Part shown: one piece after another, positions 1 to 9,500 of the stretch | Position numbering within the stretch: position 1 is the stretch's first letter | How the letters are laid out: the number at the start of each line of letters is the position of its first letter | From: an uncultured Verrucomicrobiae bacterium | Lineage (GTDB): Bacteria > Verrucomicrobiota > Verrucomicrobiia > Limisphaerales > AAA164-E04 | DNA: 42,188 nucleotides | Assembly: GCA_943788245.1 (NCBI GenBank) | Contig: CALSPN010000025.1 | Span: forward strand, 1-42,188 | Direction of reading: 5' to 3' | Notes under the pieces: generated by a model | Database searches by the model: none | The model's input: only the letters and a program-made list of their open reading frames with translations | What the model was told of the DNA's origin: nothing | Program-made: the position numbers and the translations under genes

Positions 1-730
1 ATAGGTTGGCCAAATGAATTGCAGACCATCCCCAACGATTTGGTGTTAGCTTTTGAGTCAGTATTTCCTCGTATTCAAGTGCGGCCGCTAGTGGGTTTTT
101 GAGGTCTTTTTCGTAAATTTCAGCAATGCGGATTGCCGCGTGCTGCTGCTTGGGGTTTGCGGCAAGGTATTCACGTAGAATTCTAATTGCCTCGAGAAAA
201 TCGCCTCGGGCCCATTCCTGCTCCGCTGATTCATACAGATCCCCGTCGTCTTCCGTTCCGCCTCCATCATCGTTGTAAAGGGAATCTAAGACACGATTGG
301 CAGAATATTGCGAAAAATCGTAACCTGCAAGCAATCCCAGAGCGATCAAAGTGATGACAAAGATTCCCCCATAATATCCCATTCGGTTGGAACTCTCCGT
401 CGTTGAATGAGATGTTTTCTCCGCGTTGGAAGATGCTACTTGAGCGTCTGGTGCGTTCACTACTTCAACCTCTTCAGAGATATCTGGAAGGTCAGACTCT
501 GGATCGGCTTTCTCATCAGGCGCTGTAGGTTCTACCTGTTCGCTCAAGGGGTCCTCGTTTACAATGACAGCGTTAGCGTACCCAGAATGATCAATATCAT
601 CCATGTTTCGAGCGGCACCTATTGTAGCACTTTTTTCTGTAACTCTGTTGAAATCTGTAAGGAAGGCCTTACCAGAAAACAGCAGGCAGACCGAAAGAAG
701 AATGTAAGCAATTAATTTAATGGCCTTCAT
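1..730 (-). CDS. TPR-containing membrane protein, 3' end beyond the window
   Basis: The frame is open from the ATG at 730 to the left edge (243 codons), so the C-terminus is missing. The product starts with a signal peptide or first membrane segment (residues about 1-22). An acidic, Pro/Glu-rich spacer follows (about 55-115), then a second hydrophobic segment (about 118-137, GGIFVITLIALGLLAG) and an Asp/Gly-rich linker. From about 168 there are tetratricopeptide-like helices (EQEWARGDFLEAIRILREYL, then AAIRIAEIYEKDL). This suggests a membrane-anchored scaffold with a TPR domain on one side. It lies 88 bases downstream of the cytochrome/TPR gene on the same strand, so it may be the third gene of that operon. 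No clear Shine-Dalgarno sequence precedes the ATG. The specific function is unknown; the TPR assignment rests on pattern only. Confidence 0.72.
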   Translation of the reverse strand, partial: MKAIKLIAYILLSVCLLFSGKAFLTDFNRVTEKSATIGAARNMDDIDHSGYANAVIVNEDPLSEQVEPTAPDEKADPESDLPDISEEVEVVNAPDAQVASSNAEKTSHSTTESSNRMGYYGGIFVITLIALGLLAGYDFSQYSANRVLDSLYNDDGGGTEDDGDLYESAEQEWARGDFLEAIRILREYLAANPKQQHAAIRIAEIYEKDLKNPLAAALEYEEILTQKLTPNRWGWSAIHLANL

Positions 731-818
731 GGATCAATTTGATAACTCACAATAATCATTTGCTCTGACCGGTGAAAGGTTTTAATAACCCCGAAAAAGT
801 CAGATCTAACAATGGTGT

Positions 819-2544
819 TCAAGGTTCGTTGACTTGATTACGCCGTTTCTCAAGTATTTGTAGCAAAGCGTTGGCTGCAATTTGGTCGGTCGGGTTGAGT
901 CGTAACGCAGCCCTGAAACATTTCTCAGCAGGTTCGAGTTTTCCTTCCTCCTGAAAAATGATTCCAAGACTGCCATATGCTTCAGCATCATTCGGATCAA
1001 TGCGGATGACATTCCCAAAGGCTTGCTTTGCTGCATCATCTTGCCCTGAGCTCCTCAGCATGGTTCCGATGTTGAACCAGGCATTAAATCTTTTCGGGTC
1101 CAGGCGAACCACTCTGCTGAAGGCTCTGAAAGCCGCCTTTTGATCACCCGCTGCCAGGTGTGCCTGCGCGGTAATCAGTAATAAATCAGGGTCGTTTGTT
1201 TCACTCCCCAAAGCGCTTTTCCCAAATTGTATTAAAACCTGTTTGTTTTTGAGTCGGACCTTTTCCTTGAATTTTTTTCGGTCCTCAAGACTATTCAATA
1301 TGAATTGAAACCAAAGTTCAGCCATCTCGTCCGAGGATTCCGGACCATATGTGACCGTCTTTGGAGGAGAATGCGGATTGGCAAGGTTGCCGGTAGAATT
1401 GTCATATGTATAATCCATATGCAGAACGGTTCCTTTCGGAAGCTTGATCGGTGTTTCGTAAATGTAGTCTCCCTGCCAGTTGAAATCCCAATTTTTTATG
1501 AGGATCAGCCTTTTCTTGCTCCCATCAGGAAAGATGGCGTAGCCCTCCATGCGTTTGCAAAGATAGTGAGCATGGGGAAGGATGCGGGTTAACTGCACAT
1601 CCACGGGTAATTGCATGCTGTCCTTAACACGATAAAAGGAAGTTTCACTGGGAATGTCTATGGCCAGGGAAGTAAGTTTTATCTTGTAAGGAATGCTTGA
1701 GGGAGGGGTTTCTGTAAAATGCAATCCGACTGAACACGAGAAATCCTCAACTTTTCCGGTTGGGTTCATGTGCACCTGAATTACCAAATCTGTTCCAGGT
1801 TGTAGCATCCAGGGAATACTGTTGTCCGATTTCGAATAAATCTTACCAGGCTGCCAACTCAGAAACTGCCCCTCCGGCATTCCAGCACTCATCGGTACTC
1901 TCATTCCCCCGAATCCTGGTTTTGGATCTGCATTATCTCTACGTTGTGATTGCCGGGTGCTATCGATGTAGATGAGGGCGTGGTGAACCACGCGCGCGTT
2001 TTCTGGATGGAATTCCAGTTCCTTAACATACAACGGCTTGGTGATGGGGACTTTCAGGACAAAGTTCCTGTAAATATCCCGCCCTTCGGCTTGAAGGGAG
2101 TAATCATTGGGCATGGAGGCAATAAGGTCAGGTTCGCCCAGCTGCCAATCTCCGGGCCAATCAGGTATTGAAGGAGGCACGATATCATCTCCTTCTTTGC
2201 TGCCTGTATCCAACCAGCTTTTGATCAGGCGGATTTGTTGGTCAGATAAGCCCCTTTCATGTTTGAAACCTCCATCGACGGGTTCAGGAAGCCAGGGAGG
2301 CATGTATTTTGATTCCGTTACTTCTTTGATTTGTTTTGCTCTTCTTTTGGTATCTTCATACGTCAACAATTGAAACGGAGCAGACATTCCCTCTCGATGG
2401 CAAGGAGCACAATGCTCCAAAAGGATTGGGGCAATATGCTGGTTGAAAGTTACTGTTTCTGGTGCGTCATCGGAGAGGGTGGACTCGATTTGAAAAGCCC
2501 AAAAAACGAGGGTGAAACTACTGAAAAAAAAAACGACGGATCAT
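819..2544 (-). CDS. Cytochrome c / copper type II monooxygenase-like / TPR protein, frame interrupted near its start
   Basis: Probable secreted redox protein with three parts. A c-type haem site (CAPCH, about residues 45-49 of the reconstructed protein) sits in the usual context TFNQHIAPILLEH. A PHM-like copper monooxygenase fold follows, with all ligand patterns in order: VVHHALIY, QVHM, PHAHYL and LHMDYTYDNS. The C-terminus carries two to three TPRs. Without repair, the only in-frame start is a TTG at 2420, four codons before the haem cysteine, which would cut the domain. The ATG at 2544 lies 4 nt after the stop of the redoxin gene and gives MIRRFFF, but this frame stops after eight codons. 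Removing one base from the A10 run at 2524-2533 joins MIRRFFFSSFTLVFWAF, a good signal peptide, to the body and gives 574 residues. Substrate is unknown. In related PVC proteins the redoxin and this module are often one polypeptide (family knowledge). Confidence 0.8.
2524..2533. repeat. A10 homopolymer at the frame break of the cytochrome/monooxygenase gene
   Basis: Ten A on the plus strand (ten T in the coding strand) lie seven codons into the signal peptide of the minus-strand gene. Nine bases would make the ATG at 2544 continuous with the rest of the protein. The run is long enough for a sequencing indel, and also for polymerase slippage. Confidence 0.85.
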
Positions 2545-2548
2545 GCTT

Positions 2549-3214
2549 TTAGTCTCTATGAGCAGGCGGTAATTCAGTTATGTAGCAACCTACAGCCTTG
2601 GTTTTTGGTGTCAAAATGGGTTTTTGGTTTAACAAAGAATCAAGGGCATTTCTGAGTTCGGTCTTCGTAGGTTGAATTCGCCGTTTTCCCAGTCTGGGGA
2701 AACGGTCATCGATCCTGCCGTGGTAAAGACGCTTCCCGCAAGGATCAAAGACAAACGCTTCTGGAGTAACTTTTGCTCCGGCATATTTAACCCACACATG
2801 ATCACGGTCCACAACGACTGCTGGCTTCAATTTGTAAGCCCTTCGGTGATTTCTTGCATCATCAAGCTCAAGTTTGGGGTCACTGTGAATCAGCACGAAC
2901 GAAACGTCTCTGGAGTGGTAAGCATCGACAAGTCGGTTTATTTCTGGTGTATAGGCATTGGAAATCGGGCAATCCTCCATGATGAAAATCCATACTATGG
3001 CTTTGGTAGAGGGAGAACTGTGCAGATGTTTCTTACCTTCAATATCCTCATACAATTGACTCCACCATGAGTTGTTCTGATGACTATCTGAAGCGTCCAC
3101 ACAACTCAACCAGGTCATCAAAACCCAAAAAACGAATGTTGCTTGAATTTTCAACGCGGTATTTTGCCGAATCAAATGGTTACTAGCTTCTGGATGGGGG
3201 CTGCTTCGTATCAA
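2549..3214 (-). CDS. Secreted redoxin (thioredoxin-fold, AhpC/TSA-like)
   Basis: Thioredoxin-fold protein of up to 221 residues. A hydrophobic export signal (QATFVFWVLMTWLSCVDAS) precedes a redoxin domain with the strand IVWIFIMEDCPISNAYTPEI; the lone Cys of DCPISN occupies the peroxidatic position. Later landmarks are VSFVLIHSDP, a cis-Pro-like TPEAFVFD, and a C-terminal VGCYI, which in PVC homologues leads directly into a cytochrome c module. Here it is a separate gene ending 4 nt before the ATG of the cytochrome/monooxygenase gene, so translational coupling and joint function are likely. The start is uncertain: the open frame begins at a TTG (3214), while a TTG at about codon 21 would give a more typical signal peptide. 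The redox partner and substrate are unknown. Confidence 0.75.
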   Translation of the reverse strand: MIRSSPHPEASNHLIRQNTALKIQATFVFWVLMTWLSCVDASDSHQNNSWWSQLYEDIEGKKHLHSSPSTKAIVWIFIMEDCPISNAYTPEINRLVDAYHSRDVSFVLIHSDPKLELDDARNHRRAYKLKPAVVVDRDHVWVKYAGAKVTPEAFVFDPCGKRLYHGRIDDRFPRLGKRRIQPTKTELRNALDSLLNQKPILTPKTKAVGCYITELPPAHRD

Positions 3215-3233
3215 TTTAAGGAGTTGTTTGTTA

Positions 3234-3268
3234 GAAAAAAGAGCCCGACCAACGATGGCCGGGCTCTT
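3234..3268 (-). terminator. Rho-independent terminator of the Gfo/Idh/MocA gene
   Basis: On the minus strand AAGAGCCCGGCC pairs with GGTCGGGCTCTT over 12 bp (one G-U pair) with a six-base loop, followed by a T run. It begins 15 nt after the stop of the oxidoreductase and separates it from the redoxin operon downstream. Confidence 0.9.
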
Positions 3269-3282
3269 GGCGGGTTTGAAAA

Positions 3283-4740
3283 TTAAACGTCTCTCACCGA
3301 AGGTACCTGGAATTCAGGGTTGTTCGGATCTTTCAGGAGCCTGTTGGCTTCCGCAGCATGTGCTCCAACGTGTTTTTCAGTAAGGGGATCGAATGTGAGC
3401 CAGGGGCCGACAACGTATTCGTTTTGATCCTCAGGCAGGCCAACGCCATTTTTCATGACATCATGCAGTTTCAGGAAATGTTCAGCGGCATCTGAGTTAT
3501 CACCGAATTTTCCGGCTTTCTCATTGAATGGAACTTTTGACCCAAGACGGTATGAATTATTGATCAAATGCCCCATGACACACGCATAATGCGCATCGAT
3601 GACATTGCCATTTGCCATATCTGGATCCCCGCTGCGACATGCTTTTATAAAACTCCCCCAGTTACCACCAGGCGTGACATCTCCATCGGGTATCTCCAGA
3701 TCTTGACCTTCTGAACTTCCAGCAGAGTAATATTTATTGCGAATGATTTTTCCACCGTCTTCGAAGTAGTATTCATTTTCAACCTGACGCTGGTAACCAT
3801 CATAGTTGACATTTCGAACATTAAAGAAAACCTGCTGTCCGTTGGGATACTCAGCCAAACCGAACATCGTGTTCGGGGTTTCTCCCTGGTCATTCCACTG
3901 GAAGCGTCCGCCAATAGCCATGGCTCGAACAGGGTGGGTTTGATCCTGGTCAAGAGCCCATCTTGCAACATCCAACTGATGAGTTCCCTGATTGTTTAAA
4001 TCACCGTTCCCTGTAGACCAAAACCAATGCCAATCGTAGTGCACATAGTTATTGTGAAATTGATGAATGACAGCCGGGCCGCGCCATAAATTCCAATCAA
4101 CATTGGATGGAGCGGGGCTGGGGAGTTCAAAACCAATGCCACCCCGAGGTTTGCAACAATATCCGTATGAGATTTTAAGTTTACCATATTTGCCTGCCTG
4201 AATCTGTTCATGTAAACCGGCGATTTTGGCATCACTGCGTCTCTGGGTTCCATGTTGAATGACAACTCCATAACGTTTTTGGGCCTCTACCGCTACTCGG
4301 CCTTCCTCAACGTCATGGCTCAATGGTTTTTCAACATAGACATGTTTTCCCGCTTGTGCACCCCAGATGGTCATCAAGGAATGCCAGTGATTAGGGGTTG
4401 CAATTGAAATGGCATCGACTGTTGGATCATCCAGTGCTTGGCGAATATCCTTAATGCCCTTGCACTTGTATTTTCCTTGTACCTTGTCATTGACATAATC
4501 GACCACAGTGCCACGGACTCGCTCATCCACATCAGCCAGATATGCAATTTCTACATTGTCCTGCCCAAGCCAACCACCTATATGGCTTCGTCCTCGGCCG
4601 TTGAGTCCTGCTACTGCGATTCGCAGACGATTATTTGCGCCAATAGCCCTTCCAGAGGCTTTTGTTCCGCTTAAAAGCACGGTGGCCCCTGCGGCAAGTG
4701 AAGTTTGTTTCAAAAACTGACGTCGATTAAATCCGTTCAT
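3283..4740 (-). CDS. TAT-exported Gfo/Idh/MocA family oxidoreductase
   Basis: NAD(P)-dependent oxidoreductase of the glucose-fructose oxidoreductase/inositol dehydrogenase/MocA family, 485 residues. A twin-arginine signal opens the protein (NRRQFLKQTSLAAGATVLLSG), then a Rossmann fold (RIAVAGLNGRGRSHIGGW) with the acidic strand LADVD. The family's VYVEKPLSHDVEEG loop supplies the conserved EKP lysine, and the C-terminal substrate domain contains HYDWHWFWSTGNGDLNNQGTH and LDVARWAL. The ATG at 4740 is chosen over an upstream start at 4770 because it puts the RR motif at residues 6-7. The enzyme probably acts outside the cytoplasm with bound cofactor, as glucose-fructose oxidoreductase does; the sugar substrate cannot be read from sequence. 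It has its own terminator and lies divergent to the sulfatase gene. Confidence 0.9.
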   Translation of the reverse strand: MNGFNRRQFLKQTSLAAGATVLLSGTKASGRAIGANNRLRIAVAGLNGRGRSHIGGWLGQDNVEIAYLADVDERVRGTVVDYVNDKVQGKYKCKGIKDIRQALDDPTVDAISIATPNHWHSLMTIWGAQAGKHVYVEKPLSHDVEEGRVAVEAQKRYGVVIQHGTQRRSDAKIAGLHEQIQAGKYGKLKISYGYCCKPRGGIGFELPSPAPSNVDWNLWRGPAVIHQFHNNYVHYDWHWFWSTGNGDLNNQGTHQLDVARWALDQDQTHPVRAMAIGGRFQWNDQGETPNTMFGLAEYPNGQQVFFNVRNVNYDGYQRQVENEYYFEDGGKIIRNKYYSAGSSEGQDLEIPDGDVTPGGNWGSFIKACRSGDPDMANGNVIDAHYACVMGHLINNSYRLGSKVPFNEKAGKFGDNSDAAEHFLKLHDVMKNGVGLPEDQNEYVVGPWLTFDPLTEKHVGAHAAEANRLLKDPNNPEFQVPSVRDV

Positions 4741-5082
4741 GGTTTCAATAAGTGTTCTTATACAAATCACCCATGGCGTGGGGTGTTTTGTTCATTAGTA
4801 TGAGTTCACTTAAAAATTAATTGAGAATCGTTGAGTTGTAAATGGTTTGTTTATCTTAGGATTTGGTCGTTTTTGGCTTTCTTGCCGGTTAAGGCAAATA
4901 AGATCAGCTATTGCGTTTGCTCGTGTCTTAAAAATAGTTTTCTGGACAGGAATAAGCTTGAGTTCGAATGCGCTCCACACCCGTGCTCGTAATTTAGCGG
5001 ATAATAAAACCGATTCTTGTTGAAATCCTCTCGTCCGATTTCGTTATTGTGGTTAAAAGAATTCTTGAAAATGTTTTAGACG
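4741..5082. other. Divergent intergenic region
   Basis: This 342-base, AT-leaning stretch lies between the divergently transcribed oxidoreductase and sulfatase genes, so it must hold both promoters. No convincing -35/-10 pair, operator palindrome, small ORF or RNA gene was found. A TTCGAAT resembling a tRNA T-loop near 4958 lacks pairing arms. Confidence 0.4.
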
Positions 5083-6561
5083 ATGAAACGACATCATATT
5101 TTCCCTTGTTTAATGGCCTCATTCGCATTGATGATCCAGGCATCAGCGAAAGATCATCCCAACATTTTGCTCATTCTGGTAGACGACCTCAAGCCTGCTC
5201 TAGGTTGTTATGGTGATCCTCTGGCAATGACTCCAAACATAGATCGTCTTGCCGCAAGTGGCCTGCGGTTTGAGTCGGCCTACTGCAATCAATCCGTGTG
5301 TGCGCCCTCCCGAAATAACCTCATGCTGGGAAGCCGTTCCACTTCAATCGGCATTTATGGTTTGGGACGGCATTTCCGGGATGTATTCCCCGAGGCTGTG
5401 ACAATGCCTCAGTATTTCAGTCAGCATGGGTGGATCTCTGCTTGCATGGGAAAAGTGCTGCACACTGGCCACGGAAATCATGATGATGTTCATTCCTGGG
5501 ATCATCCTGCCTATCTCGACAAAGTCGTAGAATACCTCAAACCCGAGAGCACCGAAGGGGGACAATTGACTCGTGAAGAGGCATATTTCACAAACCAGAA
5601 ACTGGGGCAAATTCGATCGCTACCCAAAGGTTATGCATGGGAAAGCGCTGATGTGGGAGACGAAGCTTATGCCGACGGCCGCATAGCCGCCAAAGTTATA
5701 GAGCGCCTGAAATCACATCAATCTGAGACAAACTCTCCTTTTTTTATCATGGCGGGCTTTGTGAAACCGCATCTTCCTTTCACTGCTCCACAAAAATACT
5801 GGGACATGCATGATCCCGCTTATTTCTCTGTCATGGCTTCTCAAACAGCTCCTGAAAGGGCTCCAGTATTTGCTGGGAAACGGGGTGGTGAAATTGTCAA
5901 CTATGCGCCTTTGACCGTTGAGAATATCCATGAAATCACCATCCAGCGAAAATTAATGCACGGTTACTATGCAGCGGCTAGTTATGCCGATGCACAGATA
6001 GGTAAGGTGTTGAATGCTTTGGATGAACTGAAGCTTAGTGATAACACCATTGTGGTTCTTTGGGGAGATCATGGGTGGCATTTAGGGGATCATGGATACT
6101 GGACCAAGCACACCAATTACGAGCAAGCCAATCGTATCCCCATTATTGTACGTGCGCCGGGTTTGACGATCCCCGGCAGCTCAACACAGCAGTTGGCTGA
6201 AACCGTGGATATCTACCCGACCTTGGCAGAACTTGCAGGTCTGATGCGTCCTCAGGGCCCTCAGCCTCTTGATGGAGTGAGTCTGGTTCCGGTTCTTAAA
6301 AACCCCTCAATTTCCGTTCGCGATCACTCATACCATTGTTACCCCAGGGGAAAACGTATGGGACGAGCCATTCGAACGGCGCGCTACCGAATGGTCGAGT
6401 GGAAGCAGCCTGATGCATCGTCGGAAACAGCAGTCTATGAACTTTATGATTATGCGGAAGATCCAGGTGAAACGCGAAATCTAGCACAAGCCAGACCGGA
6501 GGCTCTAGCCGAATTGAGAAGCATTCTCGCGAGTCACCCTGAAGCGTCTGAAAGGAAATGA
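5083..6561 (+). CDS. Type I sulfatase, iduronate-2-sulfatase-like
   Basis: Exported arylsulfatase-family enzyme, 492 residues, hydrolysing sulfate esters, most plausibly on a polysaccharide. A signal peptide (MKRHHIFPCLMASFALMIQA) is followed by the metal-binding strand NILLILVDDLKPALGCYGD. The active-site CAPSR (C-X-P-S-R) has its cysteine converted to formylglycine by a maturase that is not in this window. Later landmarks are MGKVLHTGH, FVKPHLPFTAP, and the second metal site WGDHGWHLGDHGYWTKHTN. The two-residue Asp pair, LGCYGD loop and HLGEHG-like block resemble iduronate-2-sulfatases (S1_7-like), but subfamily and substrate are inferred. The stop overlaps the start of the next gene as ATGA, so the two are probably cotranslated. 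Confidence 0.93.
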   Translation: MKRHHIFPCLMASFALMIQASAKDHPNILLILVDDLKPALGCYGDPLAMTPNIDRLAASGLRFESAYCNQSVCAPSRNNLMLGSRSTSIGIYGLGRHFRDVFPEAVTMPQYFSQHGWISACMGKVLHTGHGNHDDVHSWDHPAYLDKVVEYLKPESTEGGQLTREEAYFTNQKLGQIRSLPKGYAWESADVGDEAYADGRIAAKVIERLKSHQSETNSPFFIMAGFVKPHLPFTAPQKYWDMHDPAYFSVMASQTAPERAPVFAGKRGGEIVNYAPLTVENIHEITIQRKLMHGYYAAASYADAQIGKVLNALDELKLSDNTIVVLWGDHGWHLGDHGYWTKHTNYEQANRIPIIVRAPGLTIPGSSTQQLAETVDIYPTLAELAGLMRPQGPQPLDGVSLVPVLKNPSISVRDHSYHCYPRGKRMGRAIRTARYRMVEWKQPDASSETAVYELYDYAEDPGETRNLAQARPEALAELRSILASHPEASERK

Positions 6562-9500
6562 GGGTTTTTATGAATACCGTAAGTTTGTTCACGTATTTAA
6601 AGTTCATGAAGGCATGTCTGTTTGGTTGGGGAAGTTTTAGGAATCACTTTTTTTTAGTTTTGTTGTCAGGCCTGTTAGTTGGTGCATGCACGCATCAGGC
6701 CGGCTCGGTATCTTTGTTTGATGGTTATTCTCTCGATGGCTGGGAGGGAGATACTCAGAATGTGTGGCGCGTTGAAAATCAAACCATTGTGGGAGGTTCG
6801 CTGGACGGTAACTCCCGGAATGAATTCCTCTCAACGAAGCAATCGTATGATCATTTCCGATTAACTCTTGAATATAAATTAATTGGTACTGAAGGCTTTG
6901 TGAATGGAGGTGTTCAGTTTCGTAGTCGTCGCATCAGTGGTTCCCAAAATGAAATGGTTGGTTACCAAGCTGATATTGGTGCGGGATGGTCAGGAAGTCT
7001 TTATGACGAGTCTCGAAGAAAGATAATGCTCGCCGAGGCCGATAAAAAACGGATGGCGCGCATTGAGAAACCTGGTGAATGGAATCGCTACGAGATCCTT
7101 GCTCAGGGAAATCAGGTGAAACTTTTTCTGAACGGTTCACACATGATTACCTACGTGGAATCAGATCAGGCGATAGAACAAAATGGACTCGTCGCTTTGC
7201 AGATTCATGGAGGATGCAAGGCTGAGATTTCTTTTCGAAATATCAAGATCGAATCCTTGCATTTACCAGAAGGTCCAACAGAAGGCGTGATTCTCAATCG
7301 CTTTGGAAGTGGACAACCGATGGATTCAAAACAACCGTTTTCAGATGGTGAATTTTCGCCCATCGAAAATGAAATAGTAGTCATGATTGGTCAGGAAAAC
7401 TTCGTCAGGGAACAAAAATCCGGTGCTTTTGAATCACGAATGATTGCTGGATTCCCTAAATTAAACCTGCGTTTTCGTTCCATGGCATGGGAGGGAGACA
7501 CGGTTTACGAACAATGGCGTGAACTGAATTTTGGTAGCTGGGCAGATCAGTTGGAAACCGTGAAAGCAGGCATGCTCATTCTTCAATTTGGGCAGATGGA
7601 GGCCTTTGATGGCGTGGGACGGTTAACCGAATTCAAAACTGCCTATCATCGTCTGCTTGATCAATTCGCACAGCAGACGCGTCGAGTGATCCTGGTTTCT
7701 CCCATGCCGTTTGAAAAACCGCTTGCGAGTCATGCTCCTGATTTGAGAGAACGCAATCAAGATGTTGCTTCTTATGCAGGTGTTATTCAGGGCATTGCTA
7801 CGGAACGTGGTCTGATTTTTGTGGATTTGTTGACTGCTATAAACCAGGGAAAAGCGATGGGACGCATTCCGAAATTGACATCGGATGGGATTCACCTGAC
7901 GACCGAGGGACTTGAAGTGGTCGGGAAATTGATCGCCAATGCGCTTGGTGCTAAATCAGATGCCGTCATTGATGAGGGAGTGCTGAGGGAATCGGTGATC
8001 GCCAAAAATAAATATTGGTTTGATTCCTGGCGTCCTGCGAACTGGTCTTTTTCCTATGGTGATCGTGTGTCGCAGATGTTTGGGAGAGGAGCTGCTGGCA
8101 GACCCTCGTTGAGAGAAAGTTTCGAACAACGTCGTCCAATGATTATGGCTCTGGATGATTTTATACATCAGGTTTCCAATGGCAGTGCATCTCCTGTTCC
8201 TACCATCCTCAATGGAACAGAAAAAGTTTTCTCAACGGAGGCGATGACTCCGGAAGAACAATTGGCAACATTTGAAATGGCTGAGGGTTTTCAGGTTAAT
8301 CTTTACGCCTCGGAACGCGATGGCGTCGTGAACCCTGTCCAAATCGCATGGGATGAAAAGGGGAGACTATACGTTGCATGTTCGCCGTCTTATCCACAGA
8401 GCCTGGCAAGTCGCCCCCCCTCAGACTACATACTTGTTCTTGAGGATAAGGATCGCGATGGTAAAGCAGATCATCATTGGAGGTTTGCCAGTGGACTCAA
8501 TATGATTCAGGGACTAGAGTCTGGTCGAGATGGACTTTACGTCTGTGATTTTGACCAGTTGATTTACCTTCGGGATGAAGATGGTGATCTAAGGGCAGAT
8601 TCACGCGAGATTCTTTTTTCTGGTTTTGGTATCGGAGATACACATCAATTGGTGAATTCCATTTCTCACGGGCCTGATGGAAGTCTTTGGTTTACTCAAG
8701 GATTGCATGCTATGTCTGTGGTAGAAACTCCTTGGGGGCTTACACGCCTTGATCGTGCGGCTGTTTGGAGGTTGCAGCCCAGAACACTTCGCTTGGAAGG
8801 ATTCTTTGGTGGAGGGATGGCTGGTGCGAACTGTTGGGGGGTTACGTTTGATGATTTTGGCCAGGTCTTTCACAAGACAGGTGATCGTCCTCACGGGTAT
8901 TGGACCGTCCCTGGCATGGTCCGTGGTGCCAGCCCCATTGGGAGCGGTTCACGGGAGTCCGCCAATCAATCTTATTCCAACTCACCTGAACAATACCATT
9001 CGGTCGGCGCCATGTTCGAGACATCGCCCAAGACCACGTCGATCGATATTGTCGGTACGAAGGCCATGCCAGAGCACATACAGGGTGCCGCATTGATCGG
9101 AGGCTATTTCGGATCGGTCGTGGAACTGCATCAATTCAACGATGATGGAGCGGGATTCAGAACCACTCAATTACCCAAAGTCATGCGTGCCTCGAACAAT
9201 GCCTTCAGGCCGGTTGACGTCAGCATGGGGCCCGACGGGGCCATGTATCTTGCTGATTGGTACAACCCGGTGATCGGGCACTATCAGGCAAGTTATGCTG
9301 ATCCCAAGCGCGATAAACACCACGGACGCATTTGGCGGATAGCTTCTACAGGCAATACCCCAGTGCAAGCACCTGATCTGGCAGACATGGATCTGTCAGA
9401 GTTGCTTAACCAGTTGAAATCACCTGAACGATGGACACGGTATCAAGCCAAGCGTTTACTTTATTATCGACCTACCTCCGAGGTCCTGATGGCGGCAGAT

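Noticed and set aside
4945..4980. tRNA-like TTCGAAT near 4958
   Set aside because: No T-arm, anticodon or acceptor pairing can be drawn around it.
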